From positions 1-38,153 of the forward strand of contig RECK01000158.1 of NCBI GenBank assembly GCA_007694055.1: a stretch of 38,153 bases of DNA. Reading direction: 5' to 3'. Origin of the DNA: Wenzhouxiangella sp. Its GTDB lineage: Bacteria > Pseudomonadota > Gammaproteobacteria > Xanthomonadales > Wenzhouxiangellaceae. How positions within the stretch are numbered: the stretch's first letter is position 1; every line of letters begins with the position of its first letter. The position numbers and the translations under genes are program-made. The notes under the pieces were generated by a model. It did not search any database, was not told the DNA's origin, and saw nothing but the letters and a program-made list of their open reading frames with translations. Of this stretch, positions 8,399 to 16,354 are shown one piece after another.

Positions 8399-9750
8399 TG
8401 AGTGACTTTCTGCAGACACCCGAGCGGGAAATTGCGCAGCTTGAACAACTGGCCCGCCGCGTTCTGGAGCGGGCCCGGTCGGGCGGGGCCGAGCAGGCCG
8501 AGGTTTCACTGTCGTCCAGCCTGGCGCGCGAAGCGGCAGTGCGTCTTGGTGAAGTTGATGTACTTGAGGAAGCGCGTGATCGCGGTATTCGGGTTACGGT
8601 TTTTCGCAATCAATGCAGCGCCTCGGCCTCGACCGGAGACTTGCGCCTGGATACCGTTGACGAATGCGTCGACCGGGCGCTGGCCATTGCCCGGCATACC
8701 CAGCCAGATCCGGCCGCCGGCCTGGCCGATCCGGAACTGATGGCCGATCAGCCGGTTGAACTGGACCTCTGGCATCCGGTTGATCTGGGCATGAGCGACC
8801 TGCTGGCCCGCGCCCGCACCATAGAACAGGCCGGCCGCGATGCCGATGAGCGAATCAGCAACTCTGAAGGTGCTAGCGTCAGCACCGAGGCTGCGGTCTC
8901 GGTCTACGCCAACAGCCATGGTTTCTTCGGCAGCAGCCGCGGGACCAGCTATTCGCAAAGCTGTGTCCTGATAGCAGCCGATGAGGCTGGCATGCAGCGT
9001 GACTATGACTGGGATACGCAGCGTCGCTTTGATGATCTTGCTGACCCGGTGACCACGGGCGCCGGCGCTGCCAGTCGCACCGTGCGTCGGCTTGGTGCAC
9101 GGCGCGTGCCGACGGGCAAGGTGCCGGTGCTGTTCGCTCCGGAAGTGGCGCGTGGCCTGATCGGACACCTGGTCGGGGCCGTGTCCGGCTCCAGTCTTTA
9201 TCGGCGTGCGAGCTATTTGCTGGATGCGGTCGGTCAGCAGGTTCTGCCGTCCTGGGTATCGCTGATCGAGCGCCCGCGTCTGCTGGTTGGGGCCTCGTCC
9301 GGATGGTTCGATGCCGACGGGGTGGCGACTCGCGAGTCAGCCCTGGTCGCTGACGGCGAGCTGTTGCGATACGTGTTGAGTAACTACTCGGCGCGCCGGC
9401 TTGGTCTCCAGACCACGGCCAATGCGGGCGGTGTGCGCAACCTGTGCCTGGTCGGGGCGAGTCACGCTTTTGAACAGCTGTTGGCTGAAATGGGGACCGG
9501 CCTGATTGTCACCGAGGTGATGGGCCAGGGCGTGAACCTGGTCACCGGCGATTATTCCCGGGGTGCGGCCGGATTCTGGGTCGAAAACGGAGAAATCGTC
9601 TTTCCTGCCGAGGAGATCACCATCGCCGGGCATTTGCGCGACATGCTGGCCGGGGTGGTTGCGGCGGGTACCGATGTCGATACCCGCCGCAATATTCAGA
9701 CCGGATCACTGCTGATCGAGCGCATGACCGTGGCTGGCCAGCAGGACTGA
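8398..9750 (+). CDS. pmbA: Metalloprotease partner subunit TldE (PmbA)
   Basis: A 450-residue protein, the same length as E. coli PmbA/TldE. It is the second half of the TldD/TldE protease; TldE lacks the HExxxH zinc motif and instead shapes the substrate channel. That is so here: the region aligned with the TldD active site reads PEVARGLIGHLVGAVSGSSLYRRAS. Conserved blocks are RGIRVTVFRNQCSASASTGDL near residue 60 and VTGDYSRGAAGFWVENGEI near residue 380. The ATG at 8398 shares one base with the tldD stop. TldD and TldE are adjacent here, whereas in E. coli they lie at separate loci. The gene is convergent with the YceI gene, 20 bases away. Confidence 0.94.
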   Translation: MSDFLQTPEREIAQLEQLARRVLERARSGGAEQAEVSLSSSLAREAAVRLGEVDVLEEARDRGIRVTVFRNQCSASASTGDLRLDTVDECVDRALAIARHTQPDPAAGLADPELMADQPVELDLWHPVDLGMSDLLARARTIEQAGRDADERISNSEGASVSTEAAVSVYANSHGFFGSSRGTSYSQSCVLIAADEAGMQRDYDWDTQRRFDDLADPVTTGAGAASRTVRRLGARRVPTGKVPVLFAPEVARGLIGHLVGAVSGSSLYRRASYLLDAVGQQVLPSWVSLIERPRLLVGASSGWFDADGVATRESALVADGELLRYVLSNYSARRLGLQTTANAGGVRNLCLVGASHAFEQLLAEMGTGLIVTEVMGQGVNLVTGDYSRGAAGFWVENGEIVFPAEEITIAGHLRDMLAGVVAAGTDVDTRRNIQTGSLLIERMTVAGQQD

Positions 9751-9770
9751 AGCGACCGGTCGGTCAATGA

Positions 9771-10379
9771 TCACTCTTCGTCCTGGCGTATGCCTTCGAC
9801 GTCGAGGATGATCTGAATTGTTTCGGCTTCCGGCCCCAGATCGTAGTCAATACCGAAATCGGCCAGGGCAAACGACGTGCGGCCAGTGAAGCCGCGTCTG
9901 AAGCCGCCCCAGGGGTCGGTGCCGGCGCCGACGTGTTCGACTTCAAAGTCCAGAGAACGGGTGTGTCCAAGCAGGGTGAAGTCGCCGCTCATGTGGTAGC
10001 GCTCGCCTTCGATGTGTCGAAACGAGGTGCTGCGAAAGTGCGCTTCGGGAAAGTCTTCAACGCTTAGAAAGTCTTCGTTGCGCAGGTGATTGTCCCGGCG
10101 CTCGTGGTTGGAGTCGATGCTGGCGGTCCGGATGGTGACCTCGACGCTGGAATTGGACGGGTCGGCCGGATCGAAAGTGAACTCGCCCTCGAAGTCGTTG
10201 AAACGACCGTAGAGCCAGGAAAAGCCCAGGTGCGAAATCTTGAACTGGATAAAGGCATGAGCTCCGCGCGTGTCAATCACGTAATGCTCGACGCTGCCGT
10301 TGCTTTCGGCGTGGTTGTCGGCCACAGCGACCGTGGTTGCCGTGGCCAGCAATCCTGCTGCGAGAAAATGGCGAATCAT
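9771..10379 (-). CDS. YceI-family periplasmic lipid-binding-like protein
   Basis: A 202-residue protein with a clear Sec signal peptide: MIRHF, a hydrophobic stretch to about residue 17, and a likely cut after AVA (residue 20). The mature part is a YceI-type lipocalin-like barrel: an N-terminal YVIDTRGAHAFIQFKISHLGFSW, FNDFEGEFTFDP, SVEVTIRTASIDSNHERRDNHLRNEDFLSVEDFP, and the C-terminal FALADFGID. Family members bind polyisoprenoid or amide lipids, and some are induced by base or osmotic stress; no substrate can be inferred here. The start at 10379 has an excellent AAAGGAG seven bases upstream (10387-10393). Upstream on the same strand is the short-chain dehydrogenase, 108 bases away. Confidence 0.88.
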   Translation of the reverse strand: MIRHFLAAGLLATATTVAVADNHAESNGSVEHYVIDTRGAHAFIQFKISHLGFSWLYGRFNDFEGEFTFDPADPSNSSVEVTIRTASIDSNHERRDNHLRNEDFLSVEDFPEAHFRSTSFRHIEGERYHMSGDFTLLGHTRSLDFEVEHVGAGTDPWGGFRRGFTGRTSFALADFGIDYDLGPEAETIQIILDVEGIRQDEE

Positions 10380-10487
10380 TGTTGGGCTCCTTTGGCTCGT
10401 GGCCAGTAGTCTCAGGGGCCCCAGTGTCGATCGGTTTGCGCCAGCCCGGCGTGAAGACAAGGGCCGGCCCGGTACAAGTCGGCAGCC

Positions 10488-11300
10488 TCAGCTTTCCTGG
10501 CGGCGGAATTCACCGCTGCGCTTCCTGACCAGCGAAAAAGCCACCGAATAGGGCAGCTTGCGTGAGAGCATGGCAATGAATCGGTTGAAACGGCCGGGTA
10601 CCAGCATCACCGGCGCACCGGGCTTGCCAAATTGGGCCAGGCTGATGCGAACGACATCCTCGGCTTGCATCCACATGTAATCGGGCATTTTCGACACGAT
10701 ATCCCGGGTGCCGACGACATCGTGAAATTCGGAGTAGGTGAAGCCCGGGCACAGGGCCTGGATGGTCACGCCCCTGGCCGCGCTCTCCATCGCCAGGGAC
10801 TCTGAAAACGAGATCATGAAAGACTTTACAGCCGCGTAAAGCGTATGGCCGGACGAGCCGGGCACAATACCTGCCAGCGATGCCACGTTGATGATCCCGC
10901 CCTGACCTGCTGCACGCATGCCCGGCAGCAGGCGATGGGAAAGCTCGGCCACCGCCGTCACCATGACCTGCAGGAAGCGCGCCTGGTCGTCCCAGTCGGT
11001 CTGGTGGTAGACGCCGGCGATTGCGTAACCGGCATTGTTGACCAGCACGTCGACGGTGCGGCCATGCTCGGCCACCGTATCGCAGATCAATTTCGGTGCT
11101 TTCGGATCGGCCAGGTCGGCAGGAATGACCAGGCACTCGCAGCCGTGTTCGGCGCGTAGCGTGTCGGCCACGGTCTCGAGCCGATCACGGCGCCGAGCGG
11201 ACAGCGCCAGGTCATAGCCCGTTGCGGCCATCTGGTGGGCAAATTCGGCACCGATGCCTGCCGAGGCGCCAGTGATCAGGGCGAGAGGTCGGGATGCCAT
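10488..11300 (-). CDS. Short-chain dehydrogenase/reductase (SDR) family protein
   Basis: A 270-residue classical SDR with a Rossmann fold. The cofactor loop TGASAGIG is at residues 10-17, followed by Arg-rich SARRRDR, which favours NADP(H). NNAG is at 88-91, and the catalytic residues are Ser141, Tyr155 and Lys159 (YAAVK). After the active site PGFTYSEFHDVVG resembles SDRs annotated as YqjQ/DltE-like oxidoreductases. The C terminus (VPGRFNRFIAMLSRKLPYSV) is hydrophobic-basic and may touch the membrane. The substrate is unknown. It is divergent from tpiA, with 71 bases between the start codons. Confidence 0.85.
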   Translation of the reverse strand: MASRPLALITGASAGIGAEFAHQMAATGYDLALSARRRDRLETVADTLRAEHGCECLVIPADLADPKAPKLICDTVAEHGRTVDVLVNNAGYAIAGVYHQTDWDDQARFLQVMVTAVAELSHRLLPGMRAAGQGGIINVASLAGIVPGSSGHTLYAAVKSFMISFSESLAMESAARGVTIQALCPGFTYSEFHDVVGTRDIVSKMPDYMWMQAEDVVRISLAQFGKPGAPVMLVPGRFNRFIAMLSRKLPYSVAFSLVRKRSGEFRRQES

Positions 11301-11310
11301 GTTTTTGCTA

Positions 11311-11339
11311 TTGCCTGTGCGGAGCGAGCATCTTATCCT
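11311..11339 (+). promoter_or_regulatory. Candidate sigma-70 promoter for tpiA-secG-tRNA-Leu
   Basis: TTGCCT at 11311-11316 and TATCCT at 11334-11339 are separated by exactly 17 bases, each with four matches to the -35 and -10 consensus. Transcription would begin near 11346, leaving a leader of about 26 bases that contains the GGGGGAG ribosome binding site of tpiA. It lies in the divergent gap between the SDR gene and tpiA. The matches are moderate and chance cannot be excluded. Confidence 0.4.
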
Positions 11340-11371
11340 ATCGCGTTGATCTCAAGCGGGGGAGCCACCCG

Positions 11372-12124
11372 ATGCGCACCAAGTTGATTGCGGGAAACTG
11401 GAAAATGAACGGCAGCAAGCCGATGGTCCGCGAACTGATCGCCGGCATTCTGTCGCGTCTGGACGCCGGCCAGTCCAGCGATGTCATGGTTTTGCCGCCC
11501 TATCCCTATGTTCCGCTGGCCAACTCCCTGCTCGAGAACACACCGGTGCTGCTGGGTGCCCAGGATCTGAGTCGTCACGACAGTGGTGCCCATACCGGGG
11601 AAGTCGCCGGAAGCATGCTGAGTGATGTGGGTTGCAGTCATGTCCTGGTCGGCCACTCTGAACGGCGCAACCTCTACGGGGAGGACAATGCGCTGGTGGC
11701 GGCCAAGTTCGCTGCGGCCCAGGCTGCCGGCCTGCAGCCCATTCTGTGCGTGGGAGAAACCCTCGAAGAACGTCAGGCGGGTCAAACCGATTCGGTTGTC
11801 CGGGCCCAGGTCGATGCCGTGCTGAGTTCATCCGGCGTGGCGGCCTTTTCGCGGGCAATCGTGGCTTACGAGCCGGTCTGGGCGATCGGTACCGGTCAGT
11901 CGGCTACGCCGGACCAGGCCCAGTCGGTTCATGCCATGATTCGGGCGCACCTGGCTGAAGAAGATGCTATAATTGCCGGCCGACTGCGAATCTTGTACGG
12001 TGGCAGCGTCAAACCCGACAACGCCGCTGAATTACTCGAACGCGAAGATATCGACGGTGGCCTGATCGGAGGTGCATCGCTTTCGGCTGATGGCTTCATG
12101 GCCATTTACCAGGCGGCTGGATGA
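11372..12124 (+). CDS. tpiA: Triose-phosphate isomerase
   Basis: A 250-residue TIM barrel that interconverts dihydroxyacetone phosphate and glyceraldehyde-3-phosphate in glycolysis and gluconeogenesis. All catalytic residues are present: Lys11 in GNWKMNG, His95 in VGHSERR and Glu167 in AYEPVWAIGTG. The phosphate-binding YGGSVKPDNA and the GLIGGASL block close the protein. The ATG at 11372 is preceded by GGGGGAG; the frame is open 26 codons further upstream, but that extension (MPCFCYCLCG...) is not part of any TIM. secG follows after 41 bases and is presumably in the same transcript. Confidence 0.97.
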   Translation: MRTKLIAGNWKMNGSKPMVRELIAGILSRLDAGQSSDVMVLPPYPYVPLANSLLENTPVLLGAQDLSRHDSGAHTGEVAGSMLSDVGCSHVLVGHSERRNLYGEDNALVAAKFAAAQAAGLQPILCVGETLEERQAGQTDSVVRAQVDAVLSSSGVAAFSRAIVAYEPVWAIGTGQSATPDQAQSVHAMIRAHLAEEDAIIAGRLRILYGGSVKPDNAAELLEREDIDGGLIGGASLSADGFMAIYQAAG

Positions 12125-12165
12125 GACAGGCGTCTGGATAACAACTGAAACTGGTTTTCAAATAC

Positions 12166-12546
12166 ATGCTTTATACTGTTCTGATCGTTTTTCACGTGCT
12201 GCTGGCCGCTGGCCTGATTGCCATCGTGCTTGTGCAGCGCGGCCCTGGAGCCACCATGGGTGCTGCGTTCGGCGCAGGCGCGTCCGGCACCGTGTTCGGT
12301 TCGCGCGGGTCGGCCAGCTTCTTGACTCGGGCCACCAGCTGGATGGGCGTTGGCTTCTTTGCCATCAGTTTGTCCATGGCGGTGATGGTGGCGCGCAGTG
12401 GCGGCATGATCGAGTCACCAGATGATCTGGGTATTGCAGCCGGGCTGCAGGGTCCGCCAGCTGCCGAGCAAGTCGAGGCAGAAGAAGAGCTCCTGTTCCT
12501 GCTCGAAGAAGAAGACGAATTCATCCCGGAGCCGCCCCAGGACTGA
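12166..12546 (+). CDS. secG: Protein-export membrane protein SecG
   Basis: A 126-residue subunit of the SecYEG translocon, stimulating SecA-driven export. Two membrane helices are visible, about residues 2-22 (LYTVLIVFHVLLAAGLIAIVL) and 56-76. The conserved loop between them reads QRGPGATMGAAFGAGASGTVFGSRGSASFLTRAT. The C-terminal tail from about residue 98 is unusually acidic (runs of Glu with EEELLFLLEEEDE). The order tpiA-secG-tRNA-Leu is common in this group of bacteria. Confidence 0.95.
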   Translation: MLYTVLIVFHVLLAAGLIAIVLVQRGPGATMGAAFGAGASGTVFGSRGSASFLTRATSWMGVGFFAISLSMAVMVARSGGMIESPDDLGIAAGLQGPPAAEQVEAEEELLFLLEEEDEFIPEPPQD

Positions 12547-12584
12547 TCTCTTCACGAGGTCTTGGTGCAGCCCCTCTAAAATTT

Positions 12585-12669
12585 GCCGAAGTGGTGGAAT
12601 TGGTAGACACGCTGTCTTGAGGGGGCAGTGGCGAAAGCCGTGCCGGTTCGAGTCCGGCCTTCGGCACCA
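12585..12669 (+). tRNA. tRNA-Leu (anticodon GAG), CCA encoded
   Basis: A full 85-base cloverleaf of class II type. The acceptor stem GCCGAAG pairs with CTTCGGC before A-CCA (CCA at 12667-12669). The D-loop contains GGAATTGGTAGA. The anticodon stem CTGTC/GGCAG holds loop TTGAGGG, giving anticodon GAG. The variable arm is TGGC-GAAA-GCCG, and the T arm is GCCGG-TTCGAGT-CCGGC. It resembles E. coli leuU, which also lies beside secG. No independent promoter is convincing, so it is probably cut out of the secG-nuo transcript. Confidence 0.97.
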
Positions 12670-12680
12670 TTTTGGAGGGT

Positions 12681-12756
12681 ATCGGGAAGCCTGTGGCCTG
12701 GGTGAATTCGTCAGGCCGGGCCCTTGCGCCTGTTTCCCGATCCGCAAACGAATCGG
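12681..12756 (+). promoter_or_regulatory. Structured nuoA leader with two mutually exclusive hairpins
   Basis: Between the tRNA and nuoA, ATCGGGAA (12681-12688) pairs perfectly with TTCCCGAT (12734-12741). Nested inside, GGCCTG (12695-12700) pairs with CAGGCC (12712-12717). The CCGAT half of the outer arm (12737-12741) can instead pair with ATCGG at 12752-12756, which contains the first bases of the nuoA GGAG (12755-12758). So one fold leaves the ribosome binding site free and the other covers part of it. No U-run follows, so this is not a simple intrinsic terminator. Function is inferred from pairing alone. Confidence 0.4.
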
Positions 12757-12771
12757 AGATGAAACGAACCC

Positions 12772-13128
12772 ATGCTGGCCGAATATTTTCCAATCCTGAT
12801 TTTTCTCGGCGTGGCCGCCGGGATGGGAGTGGTACTGCTCCTGGTCGGTGGCATCCTTGGCCCCCGCAATCCCTCCAGCGAAAAACTCTCCCCGTACGAG
12901 TGCGGGTTCGAGGCCTTCGAAGATTCGCACATGAAGTTCGATGTCCGCTTCTACCTGGTCGCCATTCTGTTCATCATTTTCGATCTGGAGATTGCCTTCC
13001 TGTTCCCCTGGGCCGTCGTGCTTGATGAAATCGGCATGACCGGGCTTGTCGCGATGGGGGTGTTCCTGCTGATCCTGGTGATCGGCTTTGTCTACGAGTG
13101 GAAGAAAGGGGCACTGGAATGGGAATAA
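12772..13128 (+). CDS. nuoA: NADH-quinone oxidoreductase subunit A
   Basis: A 118-residue membrane subunit with three helices (about residues 7-30, 60-80 and 87-107). The conserved loop between helices 1 and 2 reads [28 protein letters not shown], ending in [15 protein letters not shown], both diagnostic. NuoA flanks the quinone channel together with NuoH, NuoJ and NuoK. It is the first gene of the nuo operon, 102 bases after the tRNA. GGAG at 12755 is 13 bases before the ATG, a rather long spacing. The gene overlaps nuoB by 10 bases. Confidence 0.96.
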   Translation: MLAEYFPILIFLGVAAGMGVVLLLVGGILGPRNPSSEKLSPYECGFEAFEDSHMKFDVRFYLVAILFIIFDLEIAFLFPWAVVLDEIGMTGLVAMGVFLLILVIGFVYEWKKGALEWE

Positions 13129-13664
13129 GCGAAATTCTTCACAATCCGCTGGTCGAAGGCGAAGTTGACGACATCCTTCGACCGGAAGCGGACAATCCCC
13201 TGCTCGAGCGCGGCTGGGTTACTACCAGCGCGGACGCCCTGATCAATTGGGCGCGCACAGGATCGATGTGGCCGATGACCTTTGGGCTGGCTTGCTGTGC
13301 GGTGGAAATGATGCACTCGGCAGCGTCACGTTACGACATCGATCGCTTCGGCGTGATTTTCCGGCCCAGCCCGCGCCAGTCTGATGTCATGATCGTCGCT
13401 GGCACCTTGTGCAACAAGATGGCGCCGGCTTTGCGCAAGGTCTACGATCAGATGCCGGATCCCAAATGGGTCATTTCGATGGGATCCTGCGCCAACGGTG
13501 GCGGCTACTATCACTATTCCTATGCGGTAACACGAGGCTGTGACCGGATTGTTCCGGTGGACATATATGTGCCCGGCTGTCCGCCGACCGCAGAAGCACT
13601 GGTATACGGAATCCTGCAGCTGCAGAAAAAGATTCGTCGAACCAACTCGATCGGCGGCTCATGA
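13119..13664 (+). CDS. nuoB: NADH-quinone oxidoreductase subunit B
   Basis: A 181-residue subunit carrying iron-sulfur cluster N2, which hands electrons to the quinone. Cluster ligands are the tandem Cys of [11 protein letters not shown], the Cys of [14 protein letters not shown], and that of [12 protein letters not shown]. The ATG at 13119 lies inside the end of nuoA and follows AAAGGGG; an upstream in-frame ATG at 13098 would add only seven residues atypical of the family. The nuoB stop overlaps the nuoC start. Confidence 0.96.
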   Translation: MGISEILHNPLVEGEVDDILRPEADNPLLERGWVTTSADALINWARTGSMWPMTFGLACCAVEMMHSAASRYDIDRFGVIFRPSPRQSDVMIVAGTLCNKMAPALRKVYDQMPDPKWVISMGSCANGGGYYHYSYAVTRGCDRIVPVDIYVPGCPPTAEALVYGILQLQKKIRRTNSIGGS

Positions 13665-14389
13665 GTCAATTTACTCCCGCCAACCAGGATCTGGCCCGGG
13701 CGCTGGATGATGTGCTCGGCACCAAGGTGGCGTCGATAACCGAGCACCGTGGGCAGCTGACGGCCGAGATTCCCGCCGAGTACTGGCTGGATGTCGCCTG
13801 GCAGCTGCGCGATGAGCCGCAGCTGAATTTCCAGCAGCTGATCGATCTGTGTGGCGTCGATTTTCTCGGCTACGGGGATGAGGAGTGGGAAACGGCCGAG
13901 GCTACCGGCAGCGGCTTTTCCCGCGGTGTGGATGCGCTGGGGCCGGGGCGCTTCTCCTGGGAAGATCGACCGGAAGCATCCGAGATCCAGAATCGCTTCG
14001 CCGTGGTGGTGCACCTGCTCAGCCTCAAGCATAACCGACGGCTGCGCCTGCGCTGCTTTGCACCGGACGACGAGCTGCCCTTTCTGTCATCGCTTGTTGA
14101 AGTCTGGTCATCGGTGAACTGGTACGAGCGCGAGGCCTTTGATCTGTTCGGTATCGTGTTCGAAGGACACCCCGATCTGCGCCGCATCCTGACCGACTAC
14201 GGTTTCATGGGACACCCCTTCCGCAAGGATTTCCCGCTGATTGGCAACGTGACCGTTCGCTATGATCAGGACAAGCGGCGGGTGGTTTACGAGCCAGTTG
14301 AAATCGAACCGCGTGTGCTGGTGCCGCGCGTGATTCGTCGAGACAGTCGCTACGTGGACGAAAAGATCGACAGCGGTGAGGCACGATGA
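13661..14389 (+). CDS. nuoC: NADH-quinone oxidoreductase subunit C (30 kDa)
   Basis: A 242-residue peripheral-arm subunit without cofactors that packs on NuoD and NuoB. The family signature is [39 protein letters not shown] at about residues 150-190. A stretch near residues 70-110 ([17 protein letters not shown]...WEDRPEASE) is a longer insertion than in the shortest NuoC proteins. NuoC and NuoD are separate genes here, unlike the fused NuoCD of E. coli. ATGA overlaps join it to both nuoB and nuoD. Confidence 0.95.
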   Translation: MSQFTPANQDLARALDDVLGTKVASITEHRGQLTAEIPAEYWLDVAWQLRDEPQLNFQQLIDLCGVDFLGYGDEEWETAEATGSGFSRGVDALGPGRFSWEDRPEASEIQNRFAVVVHLLSLKHNRRLRLRCFAPDDELPFLSSLVEVWSSVNWYEREAFDLFGIVFEGHPDLRRILTDYGFMGHPFRKDFPLIGNVTVRYDQDKRRVVYEPVEIEPRVLVPRVIRRDSRYVDEKIDSGEAR

Positions 14390-15639
14390 GCGAGATCAAG
14401 AATTTCACGATGAATTTCGGGCCGCAGCATCCTGCCGCCCATGGCGTGCTGCGCTTGATTCTTGAGCTCGACGGCGAGGTCGTGGAGCGCGCTGATCCAC
14501 ATGTCGGCCTGTTGCATCGGGCAACCGAAAAGCTGGCCGAGTCCAAACCCTACAACCAGTCGATAGGGTACATGGACCGGCTCGACTATGTTTCCATGAT
14601 GTGCAACGAGCATGCTTATGTTCGCGCTATCGAGCAGTTGCTGGGAATCGACCCGCCTGAGCGGGCCCAGTACATACGCACCATGTTCGACGAGATCACG
14701 CGAATCCTCAACCATCTGATGTGGCTGGGTTCGAATGCGCTGGACCTGGGCGCCATGACTGCCTTCCTGTATGCATTCCGCGAGCGGGAAAACCTCATGG
14801 ATACGTACGAAGCGGTGTCCGGTGCCCGTATGCACGCAACTTATTACCGTCCCGGCGGTGTCTACCGTGATCTGCCGGAACAAATGCCGCGACTGGCCGA
14901 AAGTCGTTGGCGCAAGGGCAAGGACCTGGAGCGCATGAACCGCTGGCGCCAGGGCTCACTGCTCGACTACCTGGAAGCCTTCTGCGAGGATTTCTTCGAC
15001 AAGGTCGATGATTACGAAACCCTGCTCACCGACAATCGAATCTGGAAACAGCGCACGGTCGGCATTGGTGTGGTCAGCGCCGAGCGCGCACTTCAGCTTG
15101 GTTTCACCGGCCCCATGCTTCGAGGCAGTGGGGTGGTCTGGGACTTGCGCAAGAAGCAACCGTATGCGAAGTACCGCGAAATGGACTTTGACATCCCGGT
15201 CGGCAGCAACGGCGACTGCTACGATCGCTACCTGGTTCGGATCGAAGAGATGCGTCAGTCGGCGCGGATTGTCCAGCAGTGCATCGCCTGGCTGCGGCAG
15301 AATCCCGGACCGGTGATGTTGCGCAATTTCAAGGTCAGTCCGCCGACTCGCGAGGAGATGAAGGACGACATGGAAGCGCTCATTCATCACTTCAAATTGT
15401 TCACCGAAGGCTATTGTGTACCGCAAGGTGAAACTTACGCGGCGGTGGAAGCACCCAAGGGCGAGTTTGGCTGTTACATGATTTCTGACGGAGCCAACAA
15501 GCCATTCCGCGTGCATCTGCGAGCGCCAGGATTCGCGCACCTGTCAGCCATGCATGAAATGGCCAAGGGTCACATGCTCGCTGACATTCCCGCGCTGATT
15601 GCAACCCAGGATATCGTGTTCGGAGAGATTGACCGATGA
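14386..15639 (+). CDS. nuoD: NADH-quinone oxidoreductase subunit D (49 kDa)
   Basis: A 417-residue subunit that forms the quinone-binding pocket with NuoB; the fold derives from the large subunit of NiFe hydrogenases. The N-terminal [14 protein letters not shown] contains the His loop that contacts the quinone headgroup. [29 protein letters not shown] and the C-terminal [12 protein letters not shown] and DIVFGEIDR are diagnostic. It starts inside the nuoC stop (ATGA) and overlaps nuoE in the same way. Confidence 0.97.
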   Translation: MSEIKNFTMNFGPQHPAAHGVLRLILELDGEVVERADPHVGLLHRATEKLAESKPYNQSIGYMDRLDYVSMMCNEHAYVRAIEQLLGIDPPERAQYIRTMFDEITRILNHLMWLGSNALDLGAMTAFLYAFRERENLMDTYEAVSGARMHATYYRPGGVYRDLPEQMPRLAESRWRKGKDLERMNRWRQGSLLDYLEAFCEDFFDKVDDYETLLTDNRIWKQRTVGIGVVSAERALQLGFTGPMLRGSGVVWDLRKKQPYAKYREMDFDIPVGSNGDCYDRYLVRIEEMRQSARIVQQCIAWLRQNPGPVMLRNFKVSPPTREEMKDDMEALIHHFKLFTEGYCVPQGETYAAVEAPKGEFGCYMISDGANKPFRVHLRAPGFAHLSAMHEMAKGHMLADIPALIATQDIVFGEIDR

Positions 15640-16163
15640 GTATTCAGGCGACCGGGAATGTGGTGGCAGGCAAGGCTGGTTTGCTGTCGTCCCGGACACG
15701 AAACACCATAGACCACTGGCTGACCAAGTTTCCGGAAGGGCCGCAAGGTCGCCGGTCGGCGCTGATTCAGGCCTTGTTTGCCGCCCAGGTTCAGAATGGG
15801 GGATGGCTGAGCGAGGACATGATGGACGCTGTGGCTGATTACCTGGATTTGCCGCCAGTATGGGCATACGAAATCGCGAATTTCTACTCCATGCTGGAGA
15901 CCCGTCCAGTGGGCAGGCACTCCATTTCCATTTGCACGAATATTTCCTGCATGTTGTGTGGTGCCGACAAGGTCGTCGAGCAGGTCGAGAACAAGCTGGG
16001 CATCAAGCTTGGGGAGTCCACCCAGGATGGTCGCATTTTTCTCAAGATCGAAGAAGAGTGCGTGGCCGCGTGTGTTGGTGCCCCGATGATGATTGTCGAC
16101 GGTCATTACCACGAAAATCTGACGCCGGAAAAGATTGACGAAATTCTGGACGGGTTGGATTGA
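15636..16163 (+). CDS. nuoE: NADH-quinone oxidoreductase subunit E (24 kDa)
   Basis: A 175-residue thioredoxin-like subunit of the NADH-oxidising module, binding the two-iron cluster N1a. Its four Cys ligands are visible: CTNISC near residues 106-111 and ECVAAC near residues 145-150. The N-terminal helical part ([34 protein letters not shown]) matches the family. It overlaps nuoD by four bases. The next gene, nuoF, is 191 bases away, the widest gap in the operon. Confidence 0.96.
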   Translation: MSIQATGNVVAGKAGLLSSRTRNTIDHWLTKFPEGPQGRRSALIQALFAAQVQNGGWLSEDMMDAVADYLDLPPVWAYEIANFYSMLETRPVGRHSISICTNISCMLCGADKVVEQVENKLGIKLGESTQDGRIFLKIEEECVAACVGAPMMIVDGHYHENLTPEKIDEILDGLD

Positions 16164-16170
16164 GTTTGAA

Positions 16171-16198
16171 GGTAAAAGGTAAAAGGTAAAAGGTAAAA
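16171..16198 (+). repeat. Tandem heptanucleotide repeat, four copies of GGTAAAA
   Basis: Four perfect head-to-tail copies of GGTAAAA run from 16171 to 16198, followed by a degenerate GCAAAA. They begin seven bases after the nuoE stop. A 7-base unit changes reading frame at each copy, so it is non-coding, but copy number could change by strand slippage. The rest of the gap (16205-16354) has no gene; its second half is pyrimidine-rich on the plus strand (CTGTCTCCGGCCTGTCTGC and similar). Confidence 0.9.
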
Positions 16199-16354
16199 GC
16201 AAAAGGCTGGACGAGACGTTATGAAGTGGATGATTGAGAGTGCGGGTGGAGCGGTAGCGGGCGCGTGCAGTTGCGACGGTCCTCCCTGTGCTTGCTACTC
16301 GCATCCTGTCTCCGGCCTGTCTGCTGCCTGTTCTCCTGCGCTGAGGAACTTGCC

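Noticed and set aside
9753-9762. Palindrome CGACCGGTCG after pmbA as a terminator.
   Set aside because: No loop or T-rich tail; probably a chance GC-rich palindrome.
11968-11973. TATAAT inside tpiA as a promoter for secG.
   Set aside because: No -35 sequence at 16-18 bases, and it is explained by coding codons for a conserved stretch of tpiA.
12577-12582. TAAAAT just before the tRNA as a -10 box.
   Set aside because: It is too close to the tRNA 5' end (transcription would start inside the tRNA) and has no -35 at a usable distance.
16265-16354. In-frame N-terminal extension of nuoF that looks like a lipoprotein signal (LLLASC).
   Set aside because: NuoF is a cytoplasmic NADH-binding subunit; the extension is translated low-complexity spacer, and the ATG at 16355 has its own ribosome binding site.
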